A program made the position numbers and the translations under genes. Positions 44,352-53,342 of a stretch of 64,000 nt of DNA are shown here, piece by piece. Location: the NCBI RefSeq assembly GCF_019793435.1, contig NZ_JAILYH010000002.1, positions 186,001 to 250,000 of the forward strand, read 5' to 3'. This DNA comes from Rhizobium redzepovicii. GTDB taxonomy: Bacteria; Pseudomonadota; Alphaproteobacteria; Rhizobiales; Rhizobiaceae. The first letter of the stretch is position 1, and the number at the start of each line of letters is the position of its first letter. A model generated the notes under the pieces. It searched no databases and had not been told where the DNA came from. It saw only the letters and a list, made by a program, of their open reading frames with translations.

Positions 44352-45335
44352 TCAGAGACCCATTGCGGCCAGGTCGTCGACCGTGTCCTTGTTGATCGGC
44401 AGCAACTGGTCGACGATGATGTCGTTGCCGGCCGGCTTGATAACCCCGAGACCTGGAATGTCGTCGCCTTCCTTGATGCTCTCGCCCTTGATCAGCCGAT
44501 CGGCGAGCGTGACGAACACTTCGCCGGCCTGTTTCGGATTCCACATGAAGCCGCCCGATATCGCGTCTGATTTGATCAGCTTCTGGCCCTGGCCGGGTGA
44601 GAACGGGCCGAGGACGAAGATTTTGCCTGTCTTGCGGCGTTCTTCGACCGCGCGCCCAGCGCCGATCGGACCCTGGCTGCCGAAGGCGAGGAAGCCTTTC
44701 AGATCTGGATGAGCGGCAATCAGGTCGAGCGCTGTCGAGCGGCTTTTGTCGACGTCTTCCGCAACGCCATAACGATCGCCGACGAGCTTCATGTCCGGAT
44801 AATTCGCCTTGATATAGGCAATTGCGGCATCGGCCCAGGCATTGTGCAATGGGACGGTCAACGAACCGACAAAGACGGCATATTCGCCCTTGCCGCCCAT
44901 CTTTTCGGCGAGCAGCTTGCCATGCGCTTCGCCGAATCCGGTGGATGATGCGAGCTCGAAATTCCAGTCGGCACCCTTCTGCGAAGGAGATTCATGGGTA
45001 ATGACCTTGATGCCGGCCGCCTGCGCCTTGGTAAGCACCGGCTCGAGCACCTTGGCGTCGTTCGGAACCACACCGATCACCTTGACGCCCTGAGCAATCA
45101 GGTCCTCGATGGCACGCACCTGCAGGGCCGGGTCGGCGCTGGTCGGCCCGATCATGAAGGCATCGACACCCAGTTTCTGACCCTGCTCCTTGATGCCGGC
45201 CTCCATTGCGTTGAACCATGGAATGCCGCCGATCTTGACGACAATGCCGACCTTCGGCGCGTCCTGCGCAAACGCGGCGACCGCGCCGGCGAGCGACAGC
45301 GATGCAGCCAATGCCGCTATGATAAGTTTCCTCAT
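44352..45335 (-). CDS. Sugar ABC transporter substrate-binding protein
   Basis: This 327-residue periplasmic protein has a signal peptide (LIIAALAASLSLAGAVAAFA-QD) and the type I binding-protein fold (VGIVVKIGGIPWFNAMEAGI, FMIGPTSADPALQVRAIEDL, GFLAFGSQGPIGAGRAV). The PTSADPALQVRAIEDLIAQG region resembles LsrB/RhaS-type binding proteins, but the ligand is not readable. GAGGAGGAG precedes ATG 45335, which is preferred over GTG 45341. It is first in an operon of binding protein, ATPase, two permeases and epimerase, divergent from a LacI gene. Confidence 0.93.
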   Translation of the reverse strand: MRKLIIAALAASLSLAGAVAAFAQDAPKVGIVVKIGGIPWFNAMEAGIKEQGQKLGVDAFMIGPTSADPALQVRAIEDLIAQGVKVIGVVPNDAKVLEPVLTKAQAAGIKVITHESPSQKGADWNFELASSTGFGEAHGKLLAEKMGGKGEYAVFVGSLTVPLHNAWADAAIAYIKANYPDMKLVGDRYGVAEDVDKSRSTALDLIAAHPDLKGFLAFGSQGPIGAGRAVEERRKTGKIFVLGPFSPGQGQKLIKSDAISGGFMWNPKQAGEVFVTLADRLIKGESIKEGDDIPGLGVIKPAGNDIIVDQLLPINKDTVDDLAAMGL

Positions 45336-45466
45336 CCTCACTCCTCCTCAAAGGTCGCCCATGCGAACGACGACCCCCTGCCGCTTTTGCGGCAAGGTTG
45401 CTCCTGGTTGCTTCTTGGCGAGGGATACCCTTGCCTCCCGTCTCGCCTCCTCCGGCGAGCCATCCA

Positions 45467-45507
45467 TGCACAATCGAGCTTTCTTTTTTGCACAATCGAT
45501 GGTGCAA
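45467..45507. promoter_or_regulatory. LacI-type operator with a direct half-repeat
   Basis: TTGCAC-8-GTGCAA forms a palindrome at 45488-45507. TGCACAATCGA is repeated at 45467-45477 and 45489-45499, which is 22 bases, about two helical turns. It lies between the divergent binding-protein and LacI genes and is probably the operator of that LacI protein. Confidence 0.6.
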
Positions 45508-45580
45508 TGACTATCGAACAAGGCAGGGCTTTCGTCAAGAGGGGTTTGTTTCTAAGGGAACGGCAGAGGAAGGGCAGGGC

Positions 45581-46639
45581 ATGACAGGCATCAGCAAGAA
45601 AAAGGCGACCATCTACGATCTCTCGGTGCTATCGGGCGCATCGGCTTCCACCGTGAGCGCCGTGCTGAATGGAAGCTGGCGGAAGCGGCGTATCAAGGAG
45701 ACAACGGCCGAGCTTATTCAGAAGCTGGCGAACGAGCACGGCTATACGGCGAACCTGCAGGCTCGTGGCCTGCGTTCGTCCCGCTCCGGCCTCGTCGGCC
45801 TTCTGCTGCCTGTGCACGACAATCGCTATTTTTCCTCCATGGCGCAGTCCTTCGAGGCCCAGGCCAGGAACCGCGGCCAGTGCCCGCTCGTCGTCAGCGC
45901 CTGCCGTGATCCGGAGGAGGAGCGTCAGGTTGTCGAGACGCTGATTTCCTATTCTATCGACGAACTCTTCATCGCCGGTGCAACCGATCCGGACGGTGTC
46001 CACGCGGTGTGCGAAAAGGCTGGGCTGAAGCACGTCAACATCGATCTGCCGGGCACGCTGGCGCCGTCGATCATCAGCGACAATTACGAAGGCGCGCGTA
46101 TGCTGACACAAGCGATCATCGAGCGCGCGCAGGAGGATGGGCCGCTTTCACCCGACGATGTGTATCTGTTCGGTGGCCGCAACGACCATGCCAGCCATGA
46201 ACGCATTCGTGGCTTTCGCGACGTAAAGCGCGCACTGCTGGGCGCAGATCCGGACATCTGCATCCAGCCGACTGGTTACTCCCCCGCCATGACCGCCCGC
46301 GCCTTTGAAGTCTTCTACGAAGGCCATGGAAAGCTGCCGCGCGCATTTTTCGTCAATTCCTCGATCAACCTCGAGGGGCTGATGCGCTTCCTCGCGCTGC
46401 ATCCGCACGAGACCTTCGCCGATATCATCGTCGGCTGCTACGACTACGATCCCTTCGGCTCCTTCCTGCCGTTCCCCGTCTTCATGATCCGGCAGGACGG
46501 CGAGGCCATGATCACCAAAGGGTTTGCCATCCTCGACACCAACCGACCTCCAGTACTGACGCATCTTGTGCAACCATCACTCGTCCCGCCACGCACAGCG
46601 CTGACCGGCCCCCTCGATGCCCTGAAAGATATCGAGTAA
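45581..46639 (+). CDS. LacI family transcriptional regulator
   Basis: This 352-residue repressor has the helix-turn-helix KATIYDLSVLSGASASTVSA and a hinge region with TANLQARGLRSSRSGLVGLL, then an effector domain (FIAGATDPDGV, VGCYDYDPFGSF). ATG 45581 is the first that fits the family; the 61 residues encoded before it run through the operator region. It is divergent from the CUT2 operon at 39842-45335 and probably represses it. Confidence 0.92.
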   Translation: MTGISKKKATIYDLSVLSGASASTVSAVLNGSWRKRRIKETTAELIQKLANEHGYTANLQARGLRSSRSGLVGLLLPVHDNRYFSSMAQSFEAQARNRGQCPLVVSACRDPEEERQVVETLISYSIDELFIAGATDPDGVHAVCEKAGLKHVNIDLPGTLAPSIISDNYEGARMLTQAIIERAQEDGPLSPDDVYLFGGRNDHASHERIRGFRDVKRALLGADPDICIQPTGYSPAMTARAFEVFYEGHGKLPRAFFVNSSINLEGLMRFLALHPHETFADIIVGCYDYDPFGSFLPFPVFMIRQDGEAMITKGFAILDTNRPPVLTHLVQPSLVPPRTALTGPLDALKDIE

Positions 46640-46757
46640 TCCCGTCTCCTTCGTTGGAAAATCTGATGCCAGACGGCGTCGGTGGGCCCGGGTCAATTGC
46701 AAATAGCATCGAGACATTCCAAAATCTCCAAAGGGAAGCTGACCTTGCCCCCAAGTT

Positions 46758-47947
46758 TTATCCAGTTTTGAGTTCGCTCCAGCGGTTTTTGGTTGCTGTA
46801 TTTGGGGCGGTAGCGGCGGGTTGCGGTGCGGAGCCATTTCGGCTGCGCAGCACCGCATCACGTCGCGGATTGATGGTCTGAGCGAACTCGGCGGGCGTCA
46901 GCCAGCCAAGGCCGGAGTGCGGTCGATGATCGTTGTAATAGATGCGCCAGTTTGAAAGCGCTGATCGAGCGTGGGTCAATGACGAGAAGAGCGTTTCATT
47001 CAAGAGCTCGTCGCGCAGCCGACCATTGAAGCTTTCGATGAAGGCGTTCTGGATCGGTTTGCCTGGTGCGATGTAGTGCCAATCGACTTTGGTCCGGTCG
47101 GCCCATTGCAGGATCGCGTTGCTGGTGAACTCGCTGCCATTGTCACTGACGATCATCCTGGGTTTGCCACGTCTCTCGATGATCCGGTCCAACTCACGGG
47201 CAACCCGAAGGCCGGAAAGGGACGTATCCGCAACGAGAGCCAGGCATTCTCTGGTGCAATCGTCGACGACCGTAAGCACCCGGAACCTGCGTCCATCGGT
47301 GAGTTGATCCGACACGAAGTCCAGTGACCAGCGATCATTGGCGGCAAGCGGGATCAGCATCGGTGCTCGTGTGCCTATCGCTCGCTTTCGGCCGCCACAC
47401 TTGCGCACCGTCAGCTTTTCCTCGCGATAGAGCCGGAAGAGCTTCTTGTGGTTCACAAGGTGTCCCTCGCGCCTGAGCAGCACATGAAGGCGTCGATAGC
47501 CGAAGCGGCGGCGTTCGTGCGCCAACGCCTTCATGCGCTCGCGAAGGCCCTGATCGTCGCTGCGTTTAGTGTCATAACGGATCGTCATCCGGCAAAAACC
47601 GATGGCTTTACACGCCCGCCGTTCGCTCATCCCACGTTGGTTCATGAGATGTGCGACAGCTTTCCGCTGGGCTGCGGGCGTCACCACTTCTTTCCCAAAA
47701 GGTCTTTCAAAGCGGCATTGTCGAGCATGGCATCCGCCAGAAGCCGCTTCAGCTTCGTGTTCTCGTCCTCCAGCGTCTTCAGCCGCTTGGCCTCGGACAC
47801 CTCCATGCCGCCAAACTTGGCTTTCCATTTATAGATGCTGGCATCGCTGACACCGTGCTTGCGGCAAAGCTCCGCGACCGGCGTGCCCGCCTCGTGCTCC
47901 TTCAGAATGCCGATGATCTGTTCGTCCGTGAAACGGTTGCGCTTCAT
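46758..47947 (-). CDS. IS3-family transposase OrfAB (frameshift fusion)
   Basis: The active transposase is expected to be a fusion of orfA (47947 to about 47690) with the orfB frame, which is open from 47828 to the stop at 46758. Slippage by -1 at G_GGA_AAG (47690-47696) would join LLGK to EVVTPAAQ. OrfB contains an HTH_21-like region and an rve integrase core with the DDE residues: LDFVSDQL (Asp), VSDNGSEF (Asp) and [14 protein letters not shown] (Glu). All catalytic residues and the frame are intact, so the copy may be active. Confidence 0.88.
47681..47947 (-). CDS. IS3-family transposase OrfA
   Basis: This 88-residue protein is a helix-turn-helix_8 DNA-binding protein: [20 protein letters not shown] then [21 protein letters not shown], followed by a leucine-zipper-like helix ([20 protein letters not shown]). 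It recognises the terminal repeats and also acts as the N-terminal part of the fused OrfAB. It ends at a TGA shortly after the slippery heptamer. Confidence 0.92.
   Translation of the reverse strand: MKRNRFTDEQIIGILKEHEAGTPVAELCRKHGVSDASIYKWKAKFGGMEVSEAKRLKTLEDENTKLKRLLADAMLDNAALKDLLGKKW
47690..47696 (-). other. Slippery heptamer for -1 frameshifting in the IS
   Basis: On the coding strand the heptamer is GGGAAAG, read G_GGA_AAG in the orfA frame. A -1 slip enters the orfB frame. This X_XXY_YYZ form is the standard signal in IS3-family elements. Confidence 0.75.
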
Positions 47948-48243
47948 TCTCTGGTCCTCTCAATGGGCCAGAGCTTACTTCAAAATGGATTATTTCAACG
48001 GGGCAAGGTCAAAGCCGTTGTTTTTTCTGGCATGTCGCACCGGGAAATAGAATGCCCCTTACACCAGCTGCTGTATGTCAAATTAGATAATATGCATTAT
48101 GGAACTTGCGCCATCCGATAACGCAGCCGAGCGGTGCAGCCAGTCAATCCAGACACAACTTCATCCTGTTGCCTTCTACTCACTCAGCATCGAGACTGAG
48201 GAGCGCGCGAACTCGGCCGGGCGGCGCGCGCCTATCATCCAAT

Positions 48244-49269
48244 TTAGTCCTGATTGGCCGCCACCGGCAAACTGCCCTCGTTCGAATGACGTGTTTCAGT
48301 ATGCCGTGCGGCGGAGACGAGGCGGCGCTTTGCGCGGATGGCGTGCCATTGCTGGTCGATCAGGACGCCGATGAGGATCACGCCGCCCATGACGGCGAAA
48401 TTCAGCGACGACGGGATGCCAAGCAGATTGACGAGATTCTGCAGCTCCTGGAGCAGGACCGTGCCGAGCACCACGCCGACGATTGAACCTTCGCCGCCGC
48501 GGAGAGAAAAGCCGCCGAGGACAGCGGCGGCGATCGCGTAGAGTTCGTAGAACTGGCCATGGCTCGCCGGCGAAATCGAGCGTGTGTACATGGCGAAATA
48601 AGTCGCCGAAAGCGCCGTCAGCAGGCCGCAGATGACATAGGCCGACATGATCATCCGGCCGGTGCGGATACCGGAATAGCGGGCCGCCTCCTCGTTCTTC
48701 CCGATTGCATAGAGATAACGCCCGAAGACGGAGCGGTGCAGCATGATCCACATCACGACGGTTATGATGACGAGCGCGATGAAGGTGTTGGGAACGCCGT
48801 AGAACCGTCCGGCGGTCAGGAATTCGAGATCCGGGAAGTTCTGGCCGAACGCGAAGCCCGCCGTTCCGTCGGCGGTGTAGAAGCGCGCTGCCCCGCGATA
48901 GATCAGCAGGCCGCAGAGGGTGACGACGAAGGGCTGCAGCTTGAGCCGGGTGATCAGCCAGCCGTGGACGGCGCCTATGACCGCGCCAAGCGCGAGAATG
49001 AGCGGCAGTGCCAGCATCCAGGGCATGTCCTGGACGGCAACGAAATCGACGAACAGCACGCCGAGAAGGGCGACGAGCGAGCCTACGGAAAGCTCGATAC
49101 CGCCGGTTATGATGACAAAGGCCTGGCCGATCGACAGGATGCCGAACAGGCCGATCAGGTTGGCGGTGTTGGCAAGATTGATCGGCAGCAGAAAGCGCGG
49201 ATTGATGATCGCGACGACGATGCCGACGACGACGATCAAAAGCAGCAGTCCGAGATCCTTTTTGACCAT
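48244..49269 (-). CDS. Sugar ABC transporter permease (CUT2)
   Basis: This 341-residue permease has 8-10 hydrophobic segments and the motif VIITGGIELSVGSLVALLGV near residue 55, with GRYLYAIGKNEEAARYSGI and VLGGFSLRGGEGSIVG later. It is the last gene of a three-gene importer operon, 41 bases after the ATPase stop. The other CUT2 importer with an epimerase gene has two permeases; this one has one, so it probably works as a homodimer. The 232 bases between it and the insertion sequence hold nothing I recognise. Confidence 0.93.
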   Translation of the reverse strand: MVKKDLGLLLLIVVVGIVVAIINPRFLLPINLANTANLIGLFGILSIGQAFVIITGGIELSVGSLVALLGVLFVDFVAVQDMPWMLALPLILALGAVIGAVHGWLITRLKLQPFVVTLCGLLIYRGAARFYTADGTAGFAFGQNFPDLEFLTAGRFYGVPNTFIALVIITVVMWIMLHRSVFGRYLYAIGKNEEAARYSGIRTGRMIMSAYVICGLLTALSATYFAMYTRSISPASHGQFYELYAIAAAVLGGFSLRGGEGSIVGVVLGTVLLQELQNLVNLLGIPSSLNFAVMGGVILIGVLIDQQWHAIRAKRRLVSAARHTETRHSNEGSLPVAANQD

Positions 49270-49310
49270 TCGAGATCCATTCCCCGATACTTATATGTTG
49301 GCCGCAGCCG

Positions 49311-50852
49311 CTATTTTACCCTTTTGCCGACGGCAAGCAAAAGCACGCTTTCCTGGCTGAATTCATCCTCTTCCAATATGCCGGCGATCTGGCCCTCGTG
49401 CATGACGGCGATGCGGTCGGAAACGCCGATCACCTCTTCCATGTCGCTGGAGATCATCAGGACCGCGACCCCGGCATCGGCAAGCGCTCGCATCAGTCCG
49501 TAAATCTCGTTCTTGGCGCCGATATCGATGCCGCGCGTCGGCTCGTCGAAGATCACCACCCTCGGGCTCATCGACAGCCATTTGGCAAGCACCACCTTCT
49601 GCTGGTTGCCGCCGGACAGAGTGCCGGTTCGCGTCGAAACGGAAGGCGCCTTGATCGCCAGGCGAACCCGCTGCTTTTCGGCCGCCGCCGTCTCTTTTTC
49701 AGCAGAAAGCATGAAGCGTCTGGAAAGCCTGGGAAGGTCGGCAAGGGTGATATTCTGGGCGATCGGGAAATCGAGAAGAATGCCGTTGCGCTTGCGATCC
49801 TCCGGCACCAGGAAAATGCCGCGAGCGACGGCGTCGCGAGCGGAACGGACGGAAATTTCCTGCCCGTCCTGCAGGATGCTTCCGCCATAACTCCGGTCGA
49901 TGCCGAAGAAGACCCTGGCAAGCTCGGTACGGCCGGACCCGACCAAGCCCGCAAGCCCCATGATTTCTCCATAGCGGATTTCCAGATCGACGGGACGGCC
50001 GGGATAGGCCTCGGTGCGCACGCCACTTGCCTTCAGTGCAACCGAGCCCGGCGAGCGCTGCGGTTTTGCGGTCCGGGCCGCAAGCACCCGGCCGATCATC
50101 AGCTTGACCATCTGGTCGTGGCCGATGTCTTTCCTGGCGAGCGTGCCGACAAGCGTGCCGTCGCGCAGCACGACGACCCGGTCTGCGACGCGCTCGACCT
50201 CGTGGAGGCGATGCGAGATGAAAATGACGCTGATGCCATCCGCTTTCAGCAATTTGATAATGCTGAGCAGCCGCTCGGTTTCGTCCAGCGGCAGGCTGGA
50301 CGTGGGCTCGTCGAAGATAACGAGCCTGGCGTTGATCGACAGCGCTTTGGCGATTTCCACCATCTGCTGCTCGGCAAGGGAAAGCGACGCCACGGGTGTG
50401 TCGGCGGAAAAATGCGCGCCCACGCGCCTCAAAAGCGGCTTCACCATGTCCCTTAGTCGATCGCGATCGACGAGCTTAAGCGGTCCCGCCTTCAGCGGTT
50501 CGCGCCCTAGGAAGATGTTGGCAGCGACGTCGAGATTCTCAAAGAGATTGAGTTCCTGATGCACGAAAGCGATGCCGGACGAGATGCTCGATTCCACCGT
50601 GAGGAAATGAAGCTCTGCCCCGTCGAGCAGGATCGTGCCCCGATCGGGTGCGATCACACCGCCGAGAATCTTCATCAGGGTCGATTTTCCAGCCCCGTTT
50701 TCGCCGACAAGGCCGATGACCTCGCCCGGCACGATGTCCATTGACAGGCCTTCGAGCGCAACGACGCCTGGATAAGTCTTGCCAACGCCGGAAAGCGAAA
50801 GGAATGGCGTTCCGGGCGCGCCCGGTGACGGGATGTCGGAACTATGGTTCAT
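49311..50852 (-). CDS. Sugar ABC transporter ATPase (RbsA/MglA type)
   Basis: This 513-residue two-domain ATPase has Walker A GENGAGKST (about residues 52-60), signature LSLAEQQMVEIAKAL, and Walker B RLVIFDEPTSSL in the first half. The second half shows GLVGSGRTE, signature LSGGNQQKVVLAKWL and VVIFDEPTRGIDIG. The short N-terminal extension (residues 1-15) is Pro/Gly rich. It is preceded by a strong hairpin separating it from the binding-protein gene. Confidence 0.94.
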   Translation of the reverse strand: MNHSSDIPSPGAPGTPFLSLSGVGKTYPGVVALEGLSMDIVPGEVIGLVGENGAGKSTLMKILGGVIAPDRGTILLDGAELHFLTVESSISSGIAFVHQELNLFENLDVAANIFLGREPLKAGPLKLVDRDRLRDMVKPLLRRVGAHFSADTPVASLSLAEQQMVEIAKALSINARLVIFDEPTSSLPLDETERLLSIIKLLKADGISVIFISHRLHEVERVADRVVVLRDGTLVGTLARKDIGHDQMVKLMIGRVLAARTAKPQRSPGSVALKASGVRTEAYPGRPVDLEIRYGEIMGLAGLVGSGRTELARVFFGIDRSYGGSILQDGQEISVRSARDAVARGIFLVPEDRKRNGILLDFPIAQNITLADLPRLSRRFMLSAEKETAAAEKQRVRLAIKAPSVSTRTGTLSGGNQQKVVLAKWLSMSPRVVIFDEPTRGIDIGAKNEIYGLMRALADAGVAVLMISSDMEEVIGVSDRIAVMHEGQIAGILEEDEFSQESVLLLAVGKRVK

Positions 50853-50891
50853 CGGCTGTCCATGGCTGCTGATGATGTCGGCATGAAATGC

Positions 50892-50924
50892 CTTTCGCGG
50901 CGGCGAGTGCCGCCGCCGCGAAAG
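50892..50924 (-). terminator. Intercistronic hairpin after the binding-protein gene
   Basis: A perfect 13-base stem CTTTCGCGGCGGC/GCCGCCGCGAAAG with a 7-base loop starts 4 bases past the binding-protein stop and precedes the ATPase gene. It is not followed by a T-run. Confidence 0.6.
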
Positions 50925-50927
50925 AGG

Positions 50928-51890
50928 TTACTTTCCAGCCATGGCCTTCAGGTTGGCGGCATATTTGTCAACGTCATCCTTGCCGATGATCACCGTCGGG
51001 ATGATGATCAAGCCATCGGCGGGAACGCCTGATTTGTCGCCCTTGAGGTAGGCGGCCATCAATTTCATGCCCTGATAAGCCCATTCGAACGGCTGCTGTA
51101 CGACGGTTGCCGCGATCGTGCCTTCCTTGACGCCGCCGAGCGTGATCGGATCGTCGTCAAAGCCGACGACGGTGATCTGGCCGAGTTTGCCGGCGTCGCG
51201 TAGAGCCTCATAGATGCGCGGCGTGTTGTAGGAGTAGAAGCCGACCATGCAGGTCAGGTCGGGGCTGGCCACCAGCGCATCCTCGACGTTCTTCTTGGCG
51301 CGCGTCTGGTCGATGTCGTCACCGCGAACATCGACAAGCTCGATCTTCGTGCCCTTGAGCCCTTCCTTCATCCCTTCGATGCGTTCGCGGGCGTTATCGG
51401 CGCCGAGCAGACCGACGAAACCCATACACTTGCCACCGTCCGGCATAGCCTTCTTAGCGATTTCGGCGGCCTGCTTGCCGGCATCGACGTTTGAAGAACC
51501 GATATAGGCGACGCGGTTGGTCTTCGGCGCGTCGCTGTCGGTGGTGAACAGAGCCGTCTGCGAGCCGATCTTATTCAGGCCATCCGTCTGGGTTTTGGGG
51601 TCGACAGCGGAGACCATGATCCCTTTCACGCCGGCGCTGACCAGATCTTCCATGAGTCGCTGCTGAATGGCGACAGCCGCCTGCTCAGGGTATTTCAGCT
51701 CCATCTGGTAATCCGGCATTTCGCCCTGCGCCTTCTTCACGCCGGCCTCTGCCGCTTTCCAGAAGTCGGACGCTCCGTTGACGACGAATGCAAGTGTCGG
51801 CTTGTCGGCGGCATGCGATACGGCAGCCGGTGCCGCGCTCAGCATCAAACCGGCCAAGAACAGGGCTGCATTGCGTTTCAGCTGTTTCAT
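50928..51890 (-). CDS. Sugar ABC transporter substrate-binding protein
   Basis: This 320-residue periplasmic protein has a signal peptide (FLAGLMLSAAPAAVSHA-AD) and a type I binding fold (LAFVVNGASDFWKAAEAGVK, GIMVSAVDPKTQTDGLNKI, VVGFDDDPITLGGVKEGTIA). GGGAGGTG lies before ATG 51890, which is preferred over a start at 51920. It captures the sugar for the ATPase and permease downstream. It is divergent from a LacI regulator. The ligand is unknown. Confidence 0.93.
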   Translation of the reverse strand: MKQLKRNAALFLAGLMLSAAPAAVSHAADKPTLAFVVNGASDFWKAAEAGVKKAQGEMPDYQMELKYPEQAAVAIQQRLMEDLVSAGVKGIMVSAVDPKTQTDGLNKIGSQTALFTTDSDAPKTNRVAYIGSSNVDAGKQAAEIAKKAMPDGGKCMGFVGLLGADNARERIEGMKEGLKGTKIELVDVRGDDIDQTRAKKNVEDALVASPDLTCMVGFYSYNTPRIYEALRDAGKLGQITVVGFDDDPITLGGVKEGTIAATVVQQPFEWAYQGMKLMAAYLKGDKSGVPADGLIIIPTVIIGKDDVDKYAANLKAMAGK

Positions 51891-52122
51891 AATACACCTC
51901 CCGAGGGGCCGCAGTCGCATGGGCCCGTTTTCGACTTACGGCCGGCCGGATGCGCCCCCTCCCAGGGCCGCCGCAAAGCGACGAGTGGCATTGGTCCGAT
52001 CGCTCCGTGACGGTATAGAAGAATTTTAATTAGTAAATAGTATTATCAATGCGGATCAAAACATTTCATCATGCACCGACCGGGATGCAACTTTGTACTA
52101 GCAGTGACCAATAACCGCAGGC

Positions 52123-52142
52123 ATTGCAACAGTTGATGCAAT
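52123..52142. promoter_or_regulatory. LacI-type operator in the divergent promoter region
   Basis: ATTGCA-8-TGCAAT is a perfect palindrome at 52123-52142 with the same geometry as the dyad at 45488-45507. It lies in the 316-base region (51891-52206) between the binding-protein gene and the LacI gene, which otherwise is A/T-rich and should contain both promoters. Confidence 0.55.
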
Positions 52143-52206
52143 TGCCAGCGCTTTCAGATAGATGCTAATAGTAATTACCAAACGACAAAGAGACTGTTCT
52201 CCTCGA

Positions 52207-53316
52207 ATGCGACAAGCCAAGCCCCAAAAAAGCAATAAGCCCGCGGTGGACAAGCCTGCCCGCGTGACGATGATGGATATTGCCGCGGCCGCCGGCTGCT
52301 CGCAGGCCGCCGTCTCTTTCGTTCTCAACGACACCCCCGGCACCCGGATCTCGCAGCAGACCCGCGACCGCGTGTGGGAGGCGGCGCGGGCTCTGGGATA
52401 TACCGGGACGACGTATACGGCGAAGGCCTCTTATTCAGGGTTGGACAATGTGATCGGTTTCGCCGTGGATCAACTTGCCACCAGCCCGGAAGCGATCGTT
52501 GCGATCGAAGGCGCGCGGCAAGCTTCCTGGAACGCCGGCAATGTCCTTCTGGTCGCCCAGACGCTCAGCGATCCGGTCATGGAGCCGAAGGCCATCAAGG
52601 CGCTGACGAGCGGAGGCATATCAGCGCTCATCTATATGACGATCTATACCCGCCAGGTGGAGCTTCCGTCCTATGTCAGCAATCTCAACATCCCGACGGT
52701 CCTCTTGAATTGTTATACGGCGGACCATGCATTTCCGGCCGTCGTGCCGAGCGAGATTGCGGGAGGGCAGAGCTCCACCCGACATCTGATCACGCACGGA
52801 CACCATCGCATCGCAACCATCACCGGCGAAATCTGGATGCAGGCTGCGCAGGACAGGCTGACCGGATATCGCCGCGCGCTGGCGACCGCCGATATCCCCT
52901 TCGATCCGGAATTGGTTATCGAAGGCGACTGGTCTGCCGGTGCCGGCTATGCCGCCACGATGAAACTGCTTGCTCTGAAAGAGCCGCCGACCGCGATCTT
53001 CTGCCAGAACGACCGCACGGCCATCGGCTGCTACGAAGCGCTCAAGGATGCGGGGCTTCGCATTCCCCAGGATATGTCGGTGGTGGGGTATGACGACGAA
53101 GAGATTTCACGCCACCTCGTCCCGCCGCTGACGACTTCGGTCCTTCCACATCTTGCCATGGGGCAATGGGCGATCGAACATCTCAACCCGGAAACCGTGC
53201 CGGGCAAGCGATATCCTATTGCCAAGCTCGAATGCTCGCTCGTCAAGCGCCACTCCGTCGCCGCGCCGCGGGCCGAGGCGCGGCAGGTTGTCGATGATTT
53301 AAGTACCTCGCCATAG
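52207..53316 (+). CDS. LacI family transcriptional regulator
   Basis: This regulator of about 369 residues has a basic, Lys/Pro-rich N-terminal lead before the helix-turn-helix VTMMDIAAAAGCSQAAVSFV. The hinge and effector domain follow (VIGFAVDQLATSPEAIVAIE, VGYDDEEISRHLVPPLTTSV). ATG 52207 and ATG 52162 are both possible; neither has a good ribosome binding site. It is divergent from the importer at 48244-51890 and probably represses it. Confidence 0.9.
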   Translation: MRQAKPQKSNKPAVDKPARVTMMDIAAAAGCSQAAVSFVLNDTPGTRISQQTRDRVWEAARALGYTGTTYTAKASYSGLDNVIGFAVDQLATSPEAIVAIEGARQASWNAGNVLLVAQTLSDPVMEPKAIKALTSGGISALIYMTIYTRQVELPSYVSNLNIPTVLLNCYTADHAFPAVVPSEIAGGQSSTRHLITHGHHRIATITGEIWMQAAQDRLTGYRRALATADIPFDPELVIEGDWSAGAGYAATMKLLALKEPPTAIFCQNDRTAIGCYEALKDAGLRIPQDMSVVGYDDEEISRHLVPPLTTSVLPHLAMGQWAIEHLNPETVPGKRYPIAKLECSLVKRHSVAAPRAEARQVVDDLSTSP

Positions 53317-53317
53317 G

Positions 53318-53337
53318 CCCCGGCAGCAGTGGCCGGG
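53318..53337. terminator. Short GC hairpin between convergent genes
   Basis: CCCGGC/GCCGGG with a 7-base loop lies in the 26-base gap between the lacI stop and the esterase stop. It is short, with no T-run. Confidence 0.35.
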
Positions 53338-53342
53338 AAGAC

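Larger units (their letters stand above)
46740..48011 (-). mobile_element. IS3-family (IS407-like) insertion sequence
   Basis: The element is 1272 bases long. Its ends start with the same 12 bases, TGACCTTGCCCC, read inward on each strand, followed by further partial similarity. It is flanked by the 4-base direct repeat AAGC (46736-46739 and 48012-48015), a target-site duplication typical of the IS407 group. It carries orfA and orfB with an intact slippery heptamer. It sits between the ends of two convergent units, so it disrupts no gene. Confidence 0.93.

Noticed and set aside
46740..48011. The insertion sequence as a cause of a broken sugar operon
   Set aside because: It lies between the ends of two convergent units; the flanking lacI and permease genes are complete.
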